In this document: positions 48,551 to 59,818 of the stretch, in pieces
Numbering within the stretch: position 1 is the stretch's first letter
How the letters are laid out: each line of letters starts with the position of its first letter
Translations under genes and position numbers: made by a program
The notes under the pieces: generated by a model
The model's input: only the letters and a program-made list of their open reading frames with translations
Databases searched by the model: none
What the model was told of the DNA's origin: nothing
Assembly (NCBI GenBank): GCA_963675135.1
Contig: OY776129.1
Span: 62,373,028 to 62,437,027 of the forward strand
DNA: 64,000 nt
DNA from: Galeopsis tetrahit
Taxonomy: Eukaryota; Streptophyta; Magnoliopsida; Lamiales; Lamiaceae
Direction of reading: 5' to 3'

Positions 48551-49930
48551 TATTATTTATCACATAGTTCATCATTGTTGTGTATTAATTTATAATAACA
48601 AAGTGTTATTGTATTAATTTATAAGAATAATAATATCAATGAATGAATGTTATGATAATAAAAAATTTACATGTATGAAAAAAAAAAAAAGATATGTGAA
48701 CAATTTTGAGGGAGGAATTTGACACATATGGGTCAAACACAAGATTTGTACCCCTGCCACTACCAACTTCTTCTACCTAATACGGCTAATACCGATGCAT
48801 ACTTCTCAAAAGTAACCGTCCATGAATTACACTCGTTAATTATTTTATTTATTGATTTAACTTCTACAATAATTAGTACTATTAATTATAATATTTAAGT
48901 TACAAAAATAAAATGATCTTAAGTCATTTTTGACAAAATATTATTGAAAAAATTATTTAGAAATGAAACAAAAACACGCCACAATCCACATTGCACCATG
49001 TCAATCTCACTTGAAGCATGAAAAAAAAAAAGCAATTATTTAGAAATATCATTGCTAAGTTTAAATAAATAAATGACATTGCATCATGTTTCATTCACCC
49101 TTCAGGATTTGCATATAAATTCGCCCAGGTTTTACCTCAGTTTATTCAGAATTGTCACTATAACATTATTATACAGTATTTAAAAGTCAACTTTTTATGT
49201 ATCGTTTGTACTGTTCAACTAAACACATGGATGAAATGTGCATCAATTTCATTTAAAATTTGAAATTGAATTTAATTGAAACTTGCAATTTAATATAATT
49301 GAACAATTGACTTATATAAACAATTATAAATAAATTAAACACGATCCTAACTCTAATTGAAATGTGTCATTAACATTAATTGAGAATTAATGTAACGAGT
49401 GTACGCAGATAGATTCGAAAAATGGTGATGGATGGGTGATAATGTGATTGTCCCACCTACTAATTGTGTGTATGTCTTTATATCCACGACTTGGAAGATA
49501 TATTTAAACATCAATACTGGAGCCACGATGATGCATATAAATGATACTCCGCTAAAGTTTTGATTGAAAGTAATGAGACGGACTCAAACATCATATTACG
49601 TGGATAAAACAACAACATCAATTTTTTGTTAGAGATGATAAGGTGGGTTTGATTTGGGATCTTGTGTTTTAAAATTTGGATTTATAACATATTTTTCATG
49701 TATTTAACTATGAATAAATTAAGAAATATTAAGAAATCAACATTGGATATAAGTAATTTTCTTCAGAATTTTATCGGAGCTTTTTTTTACTATGGCATAT
49801 GAACGAACGAGTTTACAATTGCATATGAAATCACTTACTTAAACTTGTTCGTCGCTACAACGTATGTAATTTTTTGTGGTTTTTCGCTTCTATGCTGACA
49901 ACTGTATTGTTGAAGAACAAAAGCAAGTGA

Positions 49931-49996
49931 TATTTATAAAGTGTGTCCTAATTTTTCGAATTATATTTATAAAGTGTGTCCTAATTTTTCGAATTC
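49931..49996. repeat. 33-base tandem repeat, two copies
   Basis: TATTTATAAAGTGTGTCCTA + ATTTTTCGAATTA is repeated head to tail at 49931 and 49964, nearly identical. Confidence 0.75.
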
Positions 49997-51199
49997 TGAA
50001 ATCTCTATTAATAATACGTAAATAAAATAATTATATTATGAGAGGATCAATATGAAGTGTGAGTCATAACTCATAATATCAAGAATGAGTCCATTGAGGC
50101 AATGAGTCGTGTAAAATAAAATTGTGGGGTGTAATATGGAAATTGTGGACCGTATAAAAAAAAAAAAAAAAATCGGACTGTGGACTGACCACCCTATTAG
50201 CCCGTGGACCAACCGATTTGAAAATTTAAATGGACATACGATTTGTTGAACCTAAATCTGTATATATTAATGCTAAGCGAGCTAACTCTCTATTAGTCCA
50301 ACCCATATAAACATATTTAGTATTAATGCAAGTTTCCTTATTTAGCTTCGATTTAATTAAAAAAAAAAATGTTACACATATCGAATATAATACCGTAGAT
50401 TGATATTAATTGCAAGTTTCCTTATTTAATTTTTAAAATCAATTTATTAAGAAAATTGGAATTTTAAATTGAGAAACACAATGACACGTACAATAGAAGA
50501 GATTCACAAATTTTTAAAGGAAGGTTTTACAAGATCGTAACAAAATAAAATACAACTTCAAGCTTAAGATCTTGATCTTTAAACCAATGCGGATCATCAC
50601 GGTATCGCTGTCCCCTCCAATCGTGACTCGTGAGATGAGAAAAAATTAGTGTTTCATTTGCCTTAAAAAATGTCTAGGTCTACAACCTTTAATCGAGACA
50701 ACCCCACACTAAGGTGTTCTCCTGTCAAAAATAGAAAACAAAGTAAATAAACAGAGTTCCACTAAGTACCAGATCTAAGTATCAGATCCCAAGGACTCTC
50801 GAGTCTATCTCAAAGAGCCCCACCACCAGATAAGAGTCTCACAACCACAACAGAGTCTCATAAGGGGAAAAAATCGCACAAGGCGCAACAGAAACAATAA
50901 GCAGTAACTAAAAAACTATACTAGAAAAATATAATAAAACTACCTAGAAAAATAGTAAATGGGATCAACGAAAAAATATCGCAATGATCACCGTGGCTCC
51001 GTTAGGGATATTTTATACGTTGATCCCTAACAACATACGAAGAAAGAAATAAACTGAGACAATCGCAACGACGGCGACAAGAGCTTCCAGGATAGAATTA
51101 AGTAGATATGTTGACTAAATCTTGTGAAAAATCGAATAAAAGGTTAAATTAAAAAAAAAAGAGCTGGCAGCGACTGATTTGTCGTGAGATTGCTCGAAT

Positions 51200-53330
51200 T
51201 TGTGGATGAATTGTGTTTTGAATATCAAGTTATGCTTGCAAGAATAGTGAGAAAGTGGTTTAATTGTCGAAATTTTGATACACGATCATTCTTGCTTGAT
51301 TTCTAAGTAAATAAGGTGTTTTGAAGCAAATCACAAAAAATCAAGCCGATGGATCAATCCAATGAGTGGATCACATGAAAGATATTGAATGGATGGTCGT
51401 AATGAAACAAGAATCAAGCCGATCGAAGCCACATGTCAAAAGTTATTCACAAAACAAGGACGAAAGGTCAACTCGACCGAGTGTACAGAGGCGACTGAGC
51501 AAGGCCAAAAATCTGCAAGTTGAGAAAATTCTGATCACTCGGCCGAGCAGCTGAGTGAACAAAGGCGCGCACACGATTTGTGTTGCCCCAACTCGGCCGA
51601 GCAACCTAATTTTTTGCCCATTTTCACCATTTGACCTAAAGATACGTGCCAGACTTGTTTGGAAGGGTATAAAATGCCACATTTTTATTTTATTTTTTAG
51701 AGGAGGCAGCCATTAGAGAAGTTAGAAGCTCCCCCACCTCATTTTCCATCATTTTTCACTCTTTTTAGCTAGTTGAATCCATTGATTATAGATTTATAGT
51801 AGTTTTCCATAAAATATAGTGCAATTTAGTTGTAATTTATTTCCAAGCAAAAGATTGAAGATTTTGTGGAGGATTTTAAGGTTTATTCCATTTTGCAATT
51901 CAAAGAGGTGATATCTTACTTTTCTTTAAGCATTTTGGTGTTATTGATTATGTATTTCTTGTTAGTTTCTTGATATATTTTGTTGATTTAGCTATGGGCT
52001 AAGCATCTTGGTGTTTGGGTGTTTTGATTTGTGATAGAATTTGAGTTTAAGATTGATTTTGATTGTTTAATTCAAATGGAATGTGTGTTGGTTAGGTTAA
52101 TGAGTTTTGATTGATCATTTGATTGAATTCAATTATTAGATAATATATTGACGCATGATTAGTGCAACGAGAGTTGGTTAATCTTGATGATAGTATAATC
52201 GAGGGTTGTGAATCGAGTGGATTGAGTATATATTGGATTATCGTAACGAGAGTTGGGTAATTTTCATTATAACCACATAGTCTACATTAATTGCTTGAAT
52301 GTGAGTATAGGTAGTTGGTGAGAAGACCATAGGAACTTGGTTGCTAGTATTCAAGTGGAAAAACATGATTATGGGTTAGATTAGCTTAATTTAGACAGAG
52401 TAGGACCTCATAATTGTGTGATTACTCGGGCAAGAACGTCTATATTCTTCCTTCCGATTCGAGGTGTTAGATTATATGTATGCATAGTGATTGCTTCTAC
52501 CAAGCACCAACGAACAAATTACACATAAAAGTAGAGTTTTAACACCAATTCTGATGCAGGAGGAAGTACGATACACACGTAAATCCGTTGATTTTACGAA
52601 TGCCCGGAATATACGTAAACGAGATTAAAAGTGATAATCCATTGATTCAAAATGAATACTGGAAGAACACAAATAAACCACGTCAAAAGGGATAAAACTC
52701 AATATTTTTCTATTCAATCAACTCCCTTAAATGTTCTTGAGACTCGTATTTATAATAGGTAAACTAGGGTTTTAGGCGTGTAAGCCCTAAAAGCCCGGGC
52801 CACTAATAATTAATCAAAACCTAAACAAAGCTCTAACACTGTATAAAATATAAATAATACTAAATAATTAAAATACAATCTTATCTCCATCAAATTCCAC
52901 ATAAGGACGAACACGAACACTCTCTCTCATTACTTGATTCACATCACCATCACATTAGTTCTTGTTAATCATTAGTCGTCTCTTAGAAGTTTTATTTAAA
53001 TTTCATTGCACAACCCATGAATTTTCATTATATTCAAGTATCGATGCATGCTTTAAGGCTACACAAATCGTCTAGTCTCGTGGATCGATATTTAATCGAA
53101 CACTACTTTTATTACTAGGGTCCTCTTATACTTGAGAGGTAAGTATTTATAAAATACTTGTCAGCGACGAAACAACGACGACAGCAGTAGACCGACAATA
53201 GCGGACAGTGAAGTAGAGGAGAAACAACTCTCTAGAGATAACTCTCCATTCTCTCTAAAACCCCACGAGTTTTGTAAGAAGATATACATGTATGAAAAAT
53301 TACTTTTCAAATATAAATGTTATAGATTGA
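51200..53330 (+). mobile_element. Probable degraded LTR-retrotransposon remnant
   Basis: The sequence has the texture of a long plant LTR/leader. It has ACTCGACCGAGT/ACTCGGCCGAGCA boxes at about 51472, 51538 and 51593, a leader-like stretch (GAGGAGGCAGCCATTAGAG at 51702), and GTAACGAGAGTTGGGTAAT-type repeats (52166 and 52244). No coding domain or primer site could be found. Around 52545-52950 the sequence reads like a separate insertion: on the minus strand it has a TATTATAAATACGAG box and ends CCTCCTGCATCAG. The borders are unsure. Confidence 0.35.
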
Positions 53331-53334
53331 AAAC

Positions 53335-54271
53335 TGTCAAGATGGATTCCGATCGGTTAGACGTCTCCAACTAATTAGAACACTTGAATATAGAAGAAAT
53401 AACTGCTCTAGGATAGTAATTCAGAAAAGTAATCAACGAGACAAACAGCACACAAGGATTTAAGTGGTTCGATCAATGTGATCTACATCCACTGGACCAG
53501 AGTAGTACTTCTTTGATTGATAAAGAATGTTTACACACTCATTCACTCGTGAACTCACACAACTCAAAGAATACAATAACGTACTAAATCTCTCATCCAA
53601 CATTTACAATGTACAAAACAAGAGTATATAAAGACCAAAGGTAGTTGTTGCTGTTAGGAACTGTTTTGAGTAGTTATCAACCGTTTGCAACCGCTTGTAA
53701 CAACCCATGTGCTCTGTTATTGCCCAACTGAAATGGTAGTTATGCCCTCAAGTTGTTGTAACTGTAAAACAGTTAGTTAAACTAACTAACTTCGAACCAG
53801 AAGACTTGCCCATAAAGATCAGATCACTACTTAGTGTTCTGATACCCAACTCTTCTGCTCTGATGATCAAAAGCTAACTCTGCTGATAGACTTCATACTG
53901 TGCTGATCTTAACTGCACTGACCAAGTACTGTGCTGACCCAAGTACTGTGCTGACCTGGTACTGTGCTGACCCAAGTACTGTGCTGATCTGGTACTGAGC
54001 TGATCTACTCTGCTGAAGTACTGATCTTGGTACACTCTGCTGAAGTACTGATCTTAGTCCAGTCTGCTGAAGTACTGATCTTAGTCCAGTCTGCTGAAGT
54101 ACTGATCTTAGTCCAGTACTGTGCTGATCTTACTGTGCTGAACTCTAAGCATCACCTTCTCATCTGATTGAAACCCTTCAACTCATCTGATAAGGCCTAA
54201 GTTATCTTATCTGATCCTATCAGCTCAGTAGTTTACTGTGCTGATTTTGAGATTATGAGATAACACTCACA
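53335..54271 (-). repeat. 3' LTR of the Copia element (937 bases)
   Basis: On the coding strand it begins TGTGAGTGTTATCTC and ends CCATCTTGACA. It carries a subterminal array of GTACTGTGCTGA/CTGCTGAAGTACTGATC units (about 53895-54150 in plus coordinates). It is 43 bases longer than the partner LTR because it has one extra 17-base CCCAAGTACTGTGCTGA unit and one extra 27-base CAGTCTGCTGAAGTACTGAT-type unit, less one base elsewhere. Outside the array only scattered single-base changes are seen. Confidence 0.95.
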
Positions 54272-54395
54272 ATTCTCCACCTTTAGCTCATAATCGAACT
54301 AACCTCCACCAAAAACACCAACACTATCCTCCTCAAAGAATAACCTCCACTACTGATCTTCTGCCACAAGAACAGTAGCCTTCTCCTCAGAGGAA

Positions 54396-56807
54396 TTAAT
54401 GCAGTCCAATAAGTCTAAGACACAAGCCAAACTTCTCTTTTGGCAATGCCTTAGTGAACGCATCAGCAGGGTTCTCCTCTGTAGCAATCTTCACTACCTG
54501 GACCACCCCCTTCTCTACAATATCTCTTACAAAGTACAGCTTCACATCTATGTGCTTAGTTCTCTCATGATACCCCTGATGCTTTGCAAGATGTATTGCA
54601 CTTTGGTTATCACAGAAGACAGTCACACATCTTTGTGATATACCAAACTCCTTCAAGATCCCCCTAAGCCACATGCTCTCCTTTACTGCTTCAGTCAAGG
54701 CCACATATTCTGATTCTGTAGTAGATAATGCAACTACGGACTGATGTATTGACCTCCATGATATAACTGTACCAAATAAGGTGAATACACACCCTGTCAA
54801 GGACTTTCTTGTGTCTACATTGGCTGCATAGTCGACATCAACATATCCCACAAGTGCTTCTCCCTCATCTGATATCTTCTGAAATTTCAGACCTTTCTCA
54901 GCTGATCCCAGAACATATCTCATGACCCACTTAACTGTCTCCCAATGACTTAAGCCTGGATCACTCATGTATCTGCTGATTACACTCATTGCATGAGTTA
55001 AATCTGGTCTACAACACACCATAGCATACATTAAACTCCCTACTGCACTGGCATAAGGAACCTTACTCATCTGAGTTCTTTCTTGGCTGTTCTTGGGACA
55101 CATCTGATTGGATAGCTTCTGATGCTGACCAATTGGTGTAGAAACTGACTTAGCTTGATGCATCCTGAATCTCTCTAACACCTTCTTCAGATAGGTAGGC
55201 TGACTAAGCTGAATTGCTCCCTCAACTCTACTGATCTCCATCCCCAAGATCACTTTAGCTTCACCAAGATCTTTCATCTCAAACTCCCTTTTGAGAATCT
55301 CTTTCACTTGATTGATACTGTTAATAGACTCCCCAGCTATTAACATATCATCAACATACAGCAGAAGATAGGTAACTGAACTTCCAACTCTTCTGAAGTA
55401 AACACAGCTGTCATACAAGCTTCTTGCAAAACCAGCTGAGCAAATGTACTCATCAAACCTTAAGTACCATTGTCTAGGGCTTTGTTTGAGGCCATAGAGT
55501 GATTTTCTGAGTAAGCACACTTTGTCTTCTCCACCTTCTATGTCCAACCCTTCTGGTATTTTCATGTAGATCTTCTCATCTAAGGTCCCATGAAGAAATG
55601 TTGTGGTCACATCCATTTGATGCAGCTCCAATTCATATTGAGCAACCATAGCCAACAAGATTCTGATGCTACAATGCTTAACAACAGGAGAGAAGATCTC
55701 ATTAAAGTCAATACCTTCTTTCTGTGTAAATCCCTTAGCTACAAGCCTTGCCTTGTACCTAATCTTGCCACCTCTCTGAGCCTCCACCTTCTTCTTGTAG
55801 ATCCACTTACACCCAACAAGTTTCTTGTTCTTAGGCCTCTCAACAATCTCCCAAGTCTGGTTTTTGTTCAGAGATAACAGTTCTTCCTCCATAGCAACTA
55901 ACCACTTCTCTTTGTCATGGCAGTTGATGGCTTCTGTGTAAGTTTTAGGCTCCAGAGACTCCACCTCAAGGGCTGCACATAATGCAAATGATACAATGTC
56001 AGCTTGACCATACCTCTGAGGTGGGTGGACTTCTCTTCTGGTTCTGTCCCTAGTGAGCTGATAGTCATGAAGCTCAGTATCACTATGAGTAGTCTCCTCC
56101 TCATCTGGATCAATCTGATCTTCAGTTACTGTTCTGGTTTCAACATGCTCCACCTCAACCTGTGTCTCATCTGGTCTGTTGTGTGCTGAACTAGAACTTG
56201 CCTCTTCTTTCAATGGCATTCTACTTTCATCAAAAGTTACATCTCTGCTGATAATACACTTCTGCATTCCAGCTTCAAGGCACCACAACCTATACCCTTT
56301 CACTCCTGAAGGATACCCTACGAACACACACTTCAAGGCTCGAGGCTCAAGCTTATCTTGCTTGACATGGGCATATGCTGAACAACCATAAACTCTCAAA
56401 TTACTGTACTCAGCTGTATGGCCAGACCATAACTCTTCTGGGGTTTTAAATTGCACAGCTGAGGAAGGGCTTCTGTTTATCAAATAGGCTGTTGTTGACA
56501 CTGCTTCTCCCCAAAATACTTTAGGCAATCCAGAGCTGCTCAACATGCATCTAACTCTCTCAAGCAAAGTCTGGTTCATTCTCTCAGCAACTCCATTCTG
56601 CTGAGGTGTACCTGGTACTGTTCTGTGCCTCACTATACCCTTCTTCTTGCAGAAAACATTGAACTCTTCTGATATGAATTCCAGCCCATTATCAGTTCTC
56701 AAATGTTTGAGCTTCTTTCCAGAGACATTCTCAACCTCAGTGAGCCATTCCTTGAACTTTTCAAATGCTTCTGACTTGGATTTCAGGATAGTGATCCATA
56801 CCTTTCT
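54396..56807 (-). pseudogene. Copia pol: integrase end, reverse transcriptase, RNase H
   Basis: The open stretch from 56807 to the stop at 54396 carries the C-terminal half of the integrase (RTDNGLEF, TPQQNGVAERMNQTLLER), then the Copia reverse transcriptase (ALEVESLEPKTYTEA; LLLYVDDMLIAG with the YVDD catalytic motif) and RNase H (ALSTTESEYVALTEAVKE; HIDVKLYFVRD). This block is intact for about 800 residues and ends in LCLRLIGLH. It belongs to one frame with the pieces upstream, but is cut from them by the TGA at 56808-56810. Confidence 0.9.
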
Positions 56808-57449
56808 TCAGTAGTCATCTATGATAGACATTAAGTATCTCCCACCACTTCTGGTCTGATTCCTAGCTGGCCCCCATAAATCTGAATGGACATAGTCCAA
56901 AATTCCTTTGGTAGAGTGTGAACTCTTCCCAAACTTCAATCTCTTGGATTTCCCAAGAATGCAGTGCTCACACAAATCAAGCTTTGTGATCTTGTCACCA
57001 CCTAGCAATCCTTGCTTACTTAGCTCAAGTAGTCCCTTCTCTCCTACATGACCTAGTCTTCTGTGCCACAACATTGAGTTGTCTTGCACCCTTGCCACAT
57101 CTGATCTCCCAACTACTGTTCCTCCCTTAAGAAAGTAGAGATCTTGCCTTCTCTCACCTTTAAGAACAGTAAATTCCCCCTTTGAAACTCTGAGCTCTCC
57201 ATCTTCTGACTGGAATTTGTAGCCCATTGAATCCAGCATACCAAGAGATATCAAATTTCTCTTGAGTTCAGGAACATACCTGACCCTCCTGAGAATCCTC
57301 ACTACTCCATCATACATCTTCAAGTGTACTGTACCTTCACCTTTGACTTTGCAAGTGTGATCATTCCCTAACAACACAGAACCTCCATTCTGATGCTTAA
57401 AATCATGAAACTAATCTCTCCTTGGAGTCATGTGGAAAGAACACCCTTA
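56808..57449 (-). pseudogene. Copia protease/GAG-pre-integrase region with stops
   Basis: The protease active site DSG is lost: the frame reads WILD, stop (TAA at 57447-57449), GCSFHMTP. A second stop (TAG) follows at 57411-57413. The remaining 189-residue stretch has the GAG-pre-integrase region (LWHRRLGHVGEKGLLELSKQ), the zinc-binding integrase part (CEHCILGKSKR) and the start of the integrase core (DYVHSDLWGP). It stops at 56808. Protease and integrase cannot be made as one polyprotein without readthrough. Confidence 0.85.
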
Positions 57450-58380
57450 ATCTAAAATCCAATCCTGCTGTTCTTTAGTGGAAGTGATGGATAGGGACTG
57501 AGCTGACTCATAGCCTTTCTGCTCCTTATCTTCTTGGGTTTGATTTGCTTGATTCTTATCAACAGGGTTCTTGGGACCAGCTTTTCTCATAAGCTGTTTG
57601 TACTTGTAACAAGTACTCTTAAAGTGCCCAGGTTTGTTGCAATGGTGGCATACAACTTCCCCTTGATTTGACACAGCTGATTTTCCCTTATCAGCTCCCT
57701 TGGGTTGACTAGACCCCTTCTTGGAGACAGATTTCTTCTGACCTCCCTTGATTGCCAATCCTTCTCCACTACTGCTCTTATCTCCTTGAGATGTTTTATT
57801 ATGCAGCAGCTTGGACTTGACAGCCAAGATCACATCCTCCAATGTGATTGCCTCCTTTCTACAATACAAGATGGTGTCCTTTAGGATTTCAAAGGACTTA
57901 GGAAGAGCACTCAACAAGATCAGAGCCTTATCCTCTTCATCTAACTTGACATCCAAATTCTCCAGATCATCAAGAATCTTGTTGAACTCATCTAGCTGCT
58001 CCGTGATGGGTTTGTCATCTCCCATTCTAAAGGCATACAGCTTCTGCTTCGAATAGAGTCGGTTAGCAAGAGTTTTCAAGCTTATCCCAAACCTCCTTCG
58101 CTGTCTTCTCTTTAGCAACCTCCCTCAAGACCTTATCTCCAAGGCATAGTAGGATCGTGCTTCGAGCTTTTCTGAGCAACTTGCTCTTTTCAGCCGCAGC
58201 TGTTGCAGATTCCTCTGCAATCTCTTCGGATTCTTCGAGAGCCTCGAATAATCCTTGCTGTTCAAGGAGGGCCTGCATCTTGACCTTCCACAGCCCAAAA
58301 TCTCCAGTGCCTGTAAACTTCTCTATGTTGTACTTGGTAGAATTCCCCATCTTCGATCTGCAGCTACTTCGGTTTTCCAC
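57450..58380 (-). pseudogene. Copia gag with a frameshift
   Basis: The gag starts in one frame with MENRSSCRSKMGNSTKYNIE at 58380 and reaches EVWDKLE at about 58085, where it runs into a stop at 58063. The following gag sequence (LKTLANRLYSKQKLYAFRM, UBN2-type) continues in another frame to 57450, ending in a CCHC zinc knuckle (CHHCNKPGHFKSTC). The change of frame at about 58075-58085 is a one-base-type frameshift. Normal gag of this lineage is a single frame. Confidence 0.85.
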
Positions 58381-58393
58381 AGACGGCGCCAGT

Positions 58394-59287
58394 TGTCAAG
58401 ATGGATTCCGATCGGTTAGACGTCTCCAACTAATTAGAACACTTGAATATAGAAGAAATAACTGCTCTAGGATAGTAATTCAGAAAAGTAATCAACGAGA
58501 CAAACAACACACAAGGATTTAAGTGGTTCGATCAATGTGATCTACATCCACTGGACCAGAGTAGTACTTCTTTGATTGATAAAGAATGTTTACACACTCA
58601 TTCACTCGTGAACTCACACAACTCAAAGAATACAATAACGTACTAAATCTCTCATCCAACATTTACAATGTACAAAACAAGAGTATATAAAGATCAAAGG
58701 TAGTTGCTGCTGTTAGGAACTGTTTTGAGTAGTTATCAACCGTTTGCAACCGCTTGTAACAACCCATGTGCTCTGTTATTGCCCAACTGAAATGGTAGTT
58801 ATGCCCTCAAGTTGTTGTAACTGTAAAACAGTTAGTTAAACTAACTAACTTCGAACCAGAAGACTTGCCCATAAAGATCAGATCACTACTTAGTGTTCTG
58901 ATACCCAACTCTTCTGCTCTGATGATCAAAAGCCAACTCTGCTGATAGACTTCGTACTGTGCTGATCTTAACTGCACTGACCAAGTACTGTGCTGACCTG
59001 GTACTGTGCTGACCCAAGTACTGTGCTGATCTGGTACTGAGCTGATCTACTCTGCTGAAGTACTGATCTTGGTACACTCTGCTGAAGTACTGATCTTAGT
59101 CCAGTCTGCTGAAGTACTGATCTTAGTCCAGTACTGTGCTGATCCCAACTGTGCTGAACTCTAAGCATCACCTTCTCATCTGATTGAAACCCTTCAACTC
59201 ATCTGATAAGACATAAATTATCTTATCTGATCCTATCAGCTCAGTAGTTTACTGTGCTGATTTTGAGATTATGAGATAACACTCACA
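58394..59287 (-). repeat. 5' LTR of the Copia element (894 bases)
   Basis: This LTR is upstream of gag on the coding strand. Borders TGTGAGTG ... CTTGACA match the partner at 53335-54271. Single-base differences include AGATCAAAG for AGACCAAAG, TTGCTGCTG for TTGTTGCTG, AAAGCCAAC for AAAGCTAAC, and CTTCGTACT for CTTCATACT. I see a small number of substitutions over about 890 aligned bases; an exact divergence needs an alignment. Confidence 0.95.
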
Positions 59288-59818
59288 AAAACAATTTAAA
59301 ATTATGATTTATAGTGTAATTGAGTGTCCACGAGTGTAATAATTTTTGATGAAAATAATAGTACTTGTGGTAAACAACTAAATCTAAATACTGTTTGGTT
59401 TACCAAAAAAAAAAAACACTTCTTAATAAAATAATTAATCTTATGAAAAAAAAAAATTAATACTCCGATAGAGATTTCTAATAGATACTGAGTAGATGCG
59501 AGATACAAAGGAATTGTGGAGTGATATTTTAGTCGATAAATAAAGTCATAAGCCAATAAATCCAGACCAAAATCTGAATAATACCCAAACAACACAGCTG
59601 TGTCGCAGGTTTAACGCCGGCCACATCACGTGCGCTGCAGAGACTCTCTCAATTGTTTACAACTCTACATCACACTGGTCTCTACTGATTCTCCTTTCCC
59701 AATCTCAAATACCTAATTCTTCTACTTCTTACTGTGAGTAATTGCTCAATAGTTTTTGAGGGATTTTGGTTTCTTTCTTTGTTAGGGATTTCACGACTCG
59801 TGTCATTCGTAATTTCAG
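59288..59818. other. RAB5IF gene promoter and leader
   Basis: After the target duplication the sequence is AT-rich to about 59590, then turns GC-richer (ACGCCGGCCACATCACGTGC, with a CACGTG core) and enters the 5' leader of the gene at 59819. No other gene is seen. Confidence 0.4.

Larger units (their letters stand above)
47292..53334. other. Long gene-free region with MITEs and LTR debris
   Basis: About 6 kb without a credible gene. It holds the MITEs at 47930 and 48234, a 33-base tandem repeat at 49931, and LTR-like debris at about 51200-53330. Short frames such as 51366-51554 (62 residues) lie in GGCCGAGT-rich sequence and look non-coding. Confidence 0.55.
53335..59287 (-). mobile_element. 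Full-length Copia LTR retrotransposon, coding-defective
   Basis: A 5953-base element on the minus strand, flanked by the 5-base target duplication AAAAC (53330-53334 and 59288-59292). The two LTRs are at 53335-54271 and 58394-59287, with TG...CA borders. The gag-protease-integrase-RT-RNase H order is Copia type. Just inside the 5' LTR (58377-58393) the strand reads ACTGGCGCCGTCTGTGG, a candidate primer-binding site. A purine-rich AAAGGTGGAGAAT precedes the 3' LTR (54272-54284). A gag frameshift and three in-frame stops break the reading frame, so this copy is not autonomous. The LTRs are very similar, which points to a recent insertion. Confidence 0.95.

Noticed and set aside
54399..58522. 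Several plus-strand frames of 60-121 residues
   Set aside because: All lie antisense to the Copia gag and pol and resemble no protein.
58886..59171. Minus-strand frames rich in Ser/Gln/Tyr repeats
   Set aside because: They are translations of the LTR repeat array and are not proteins.
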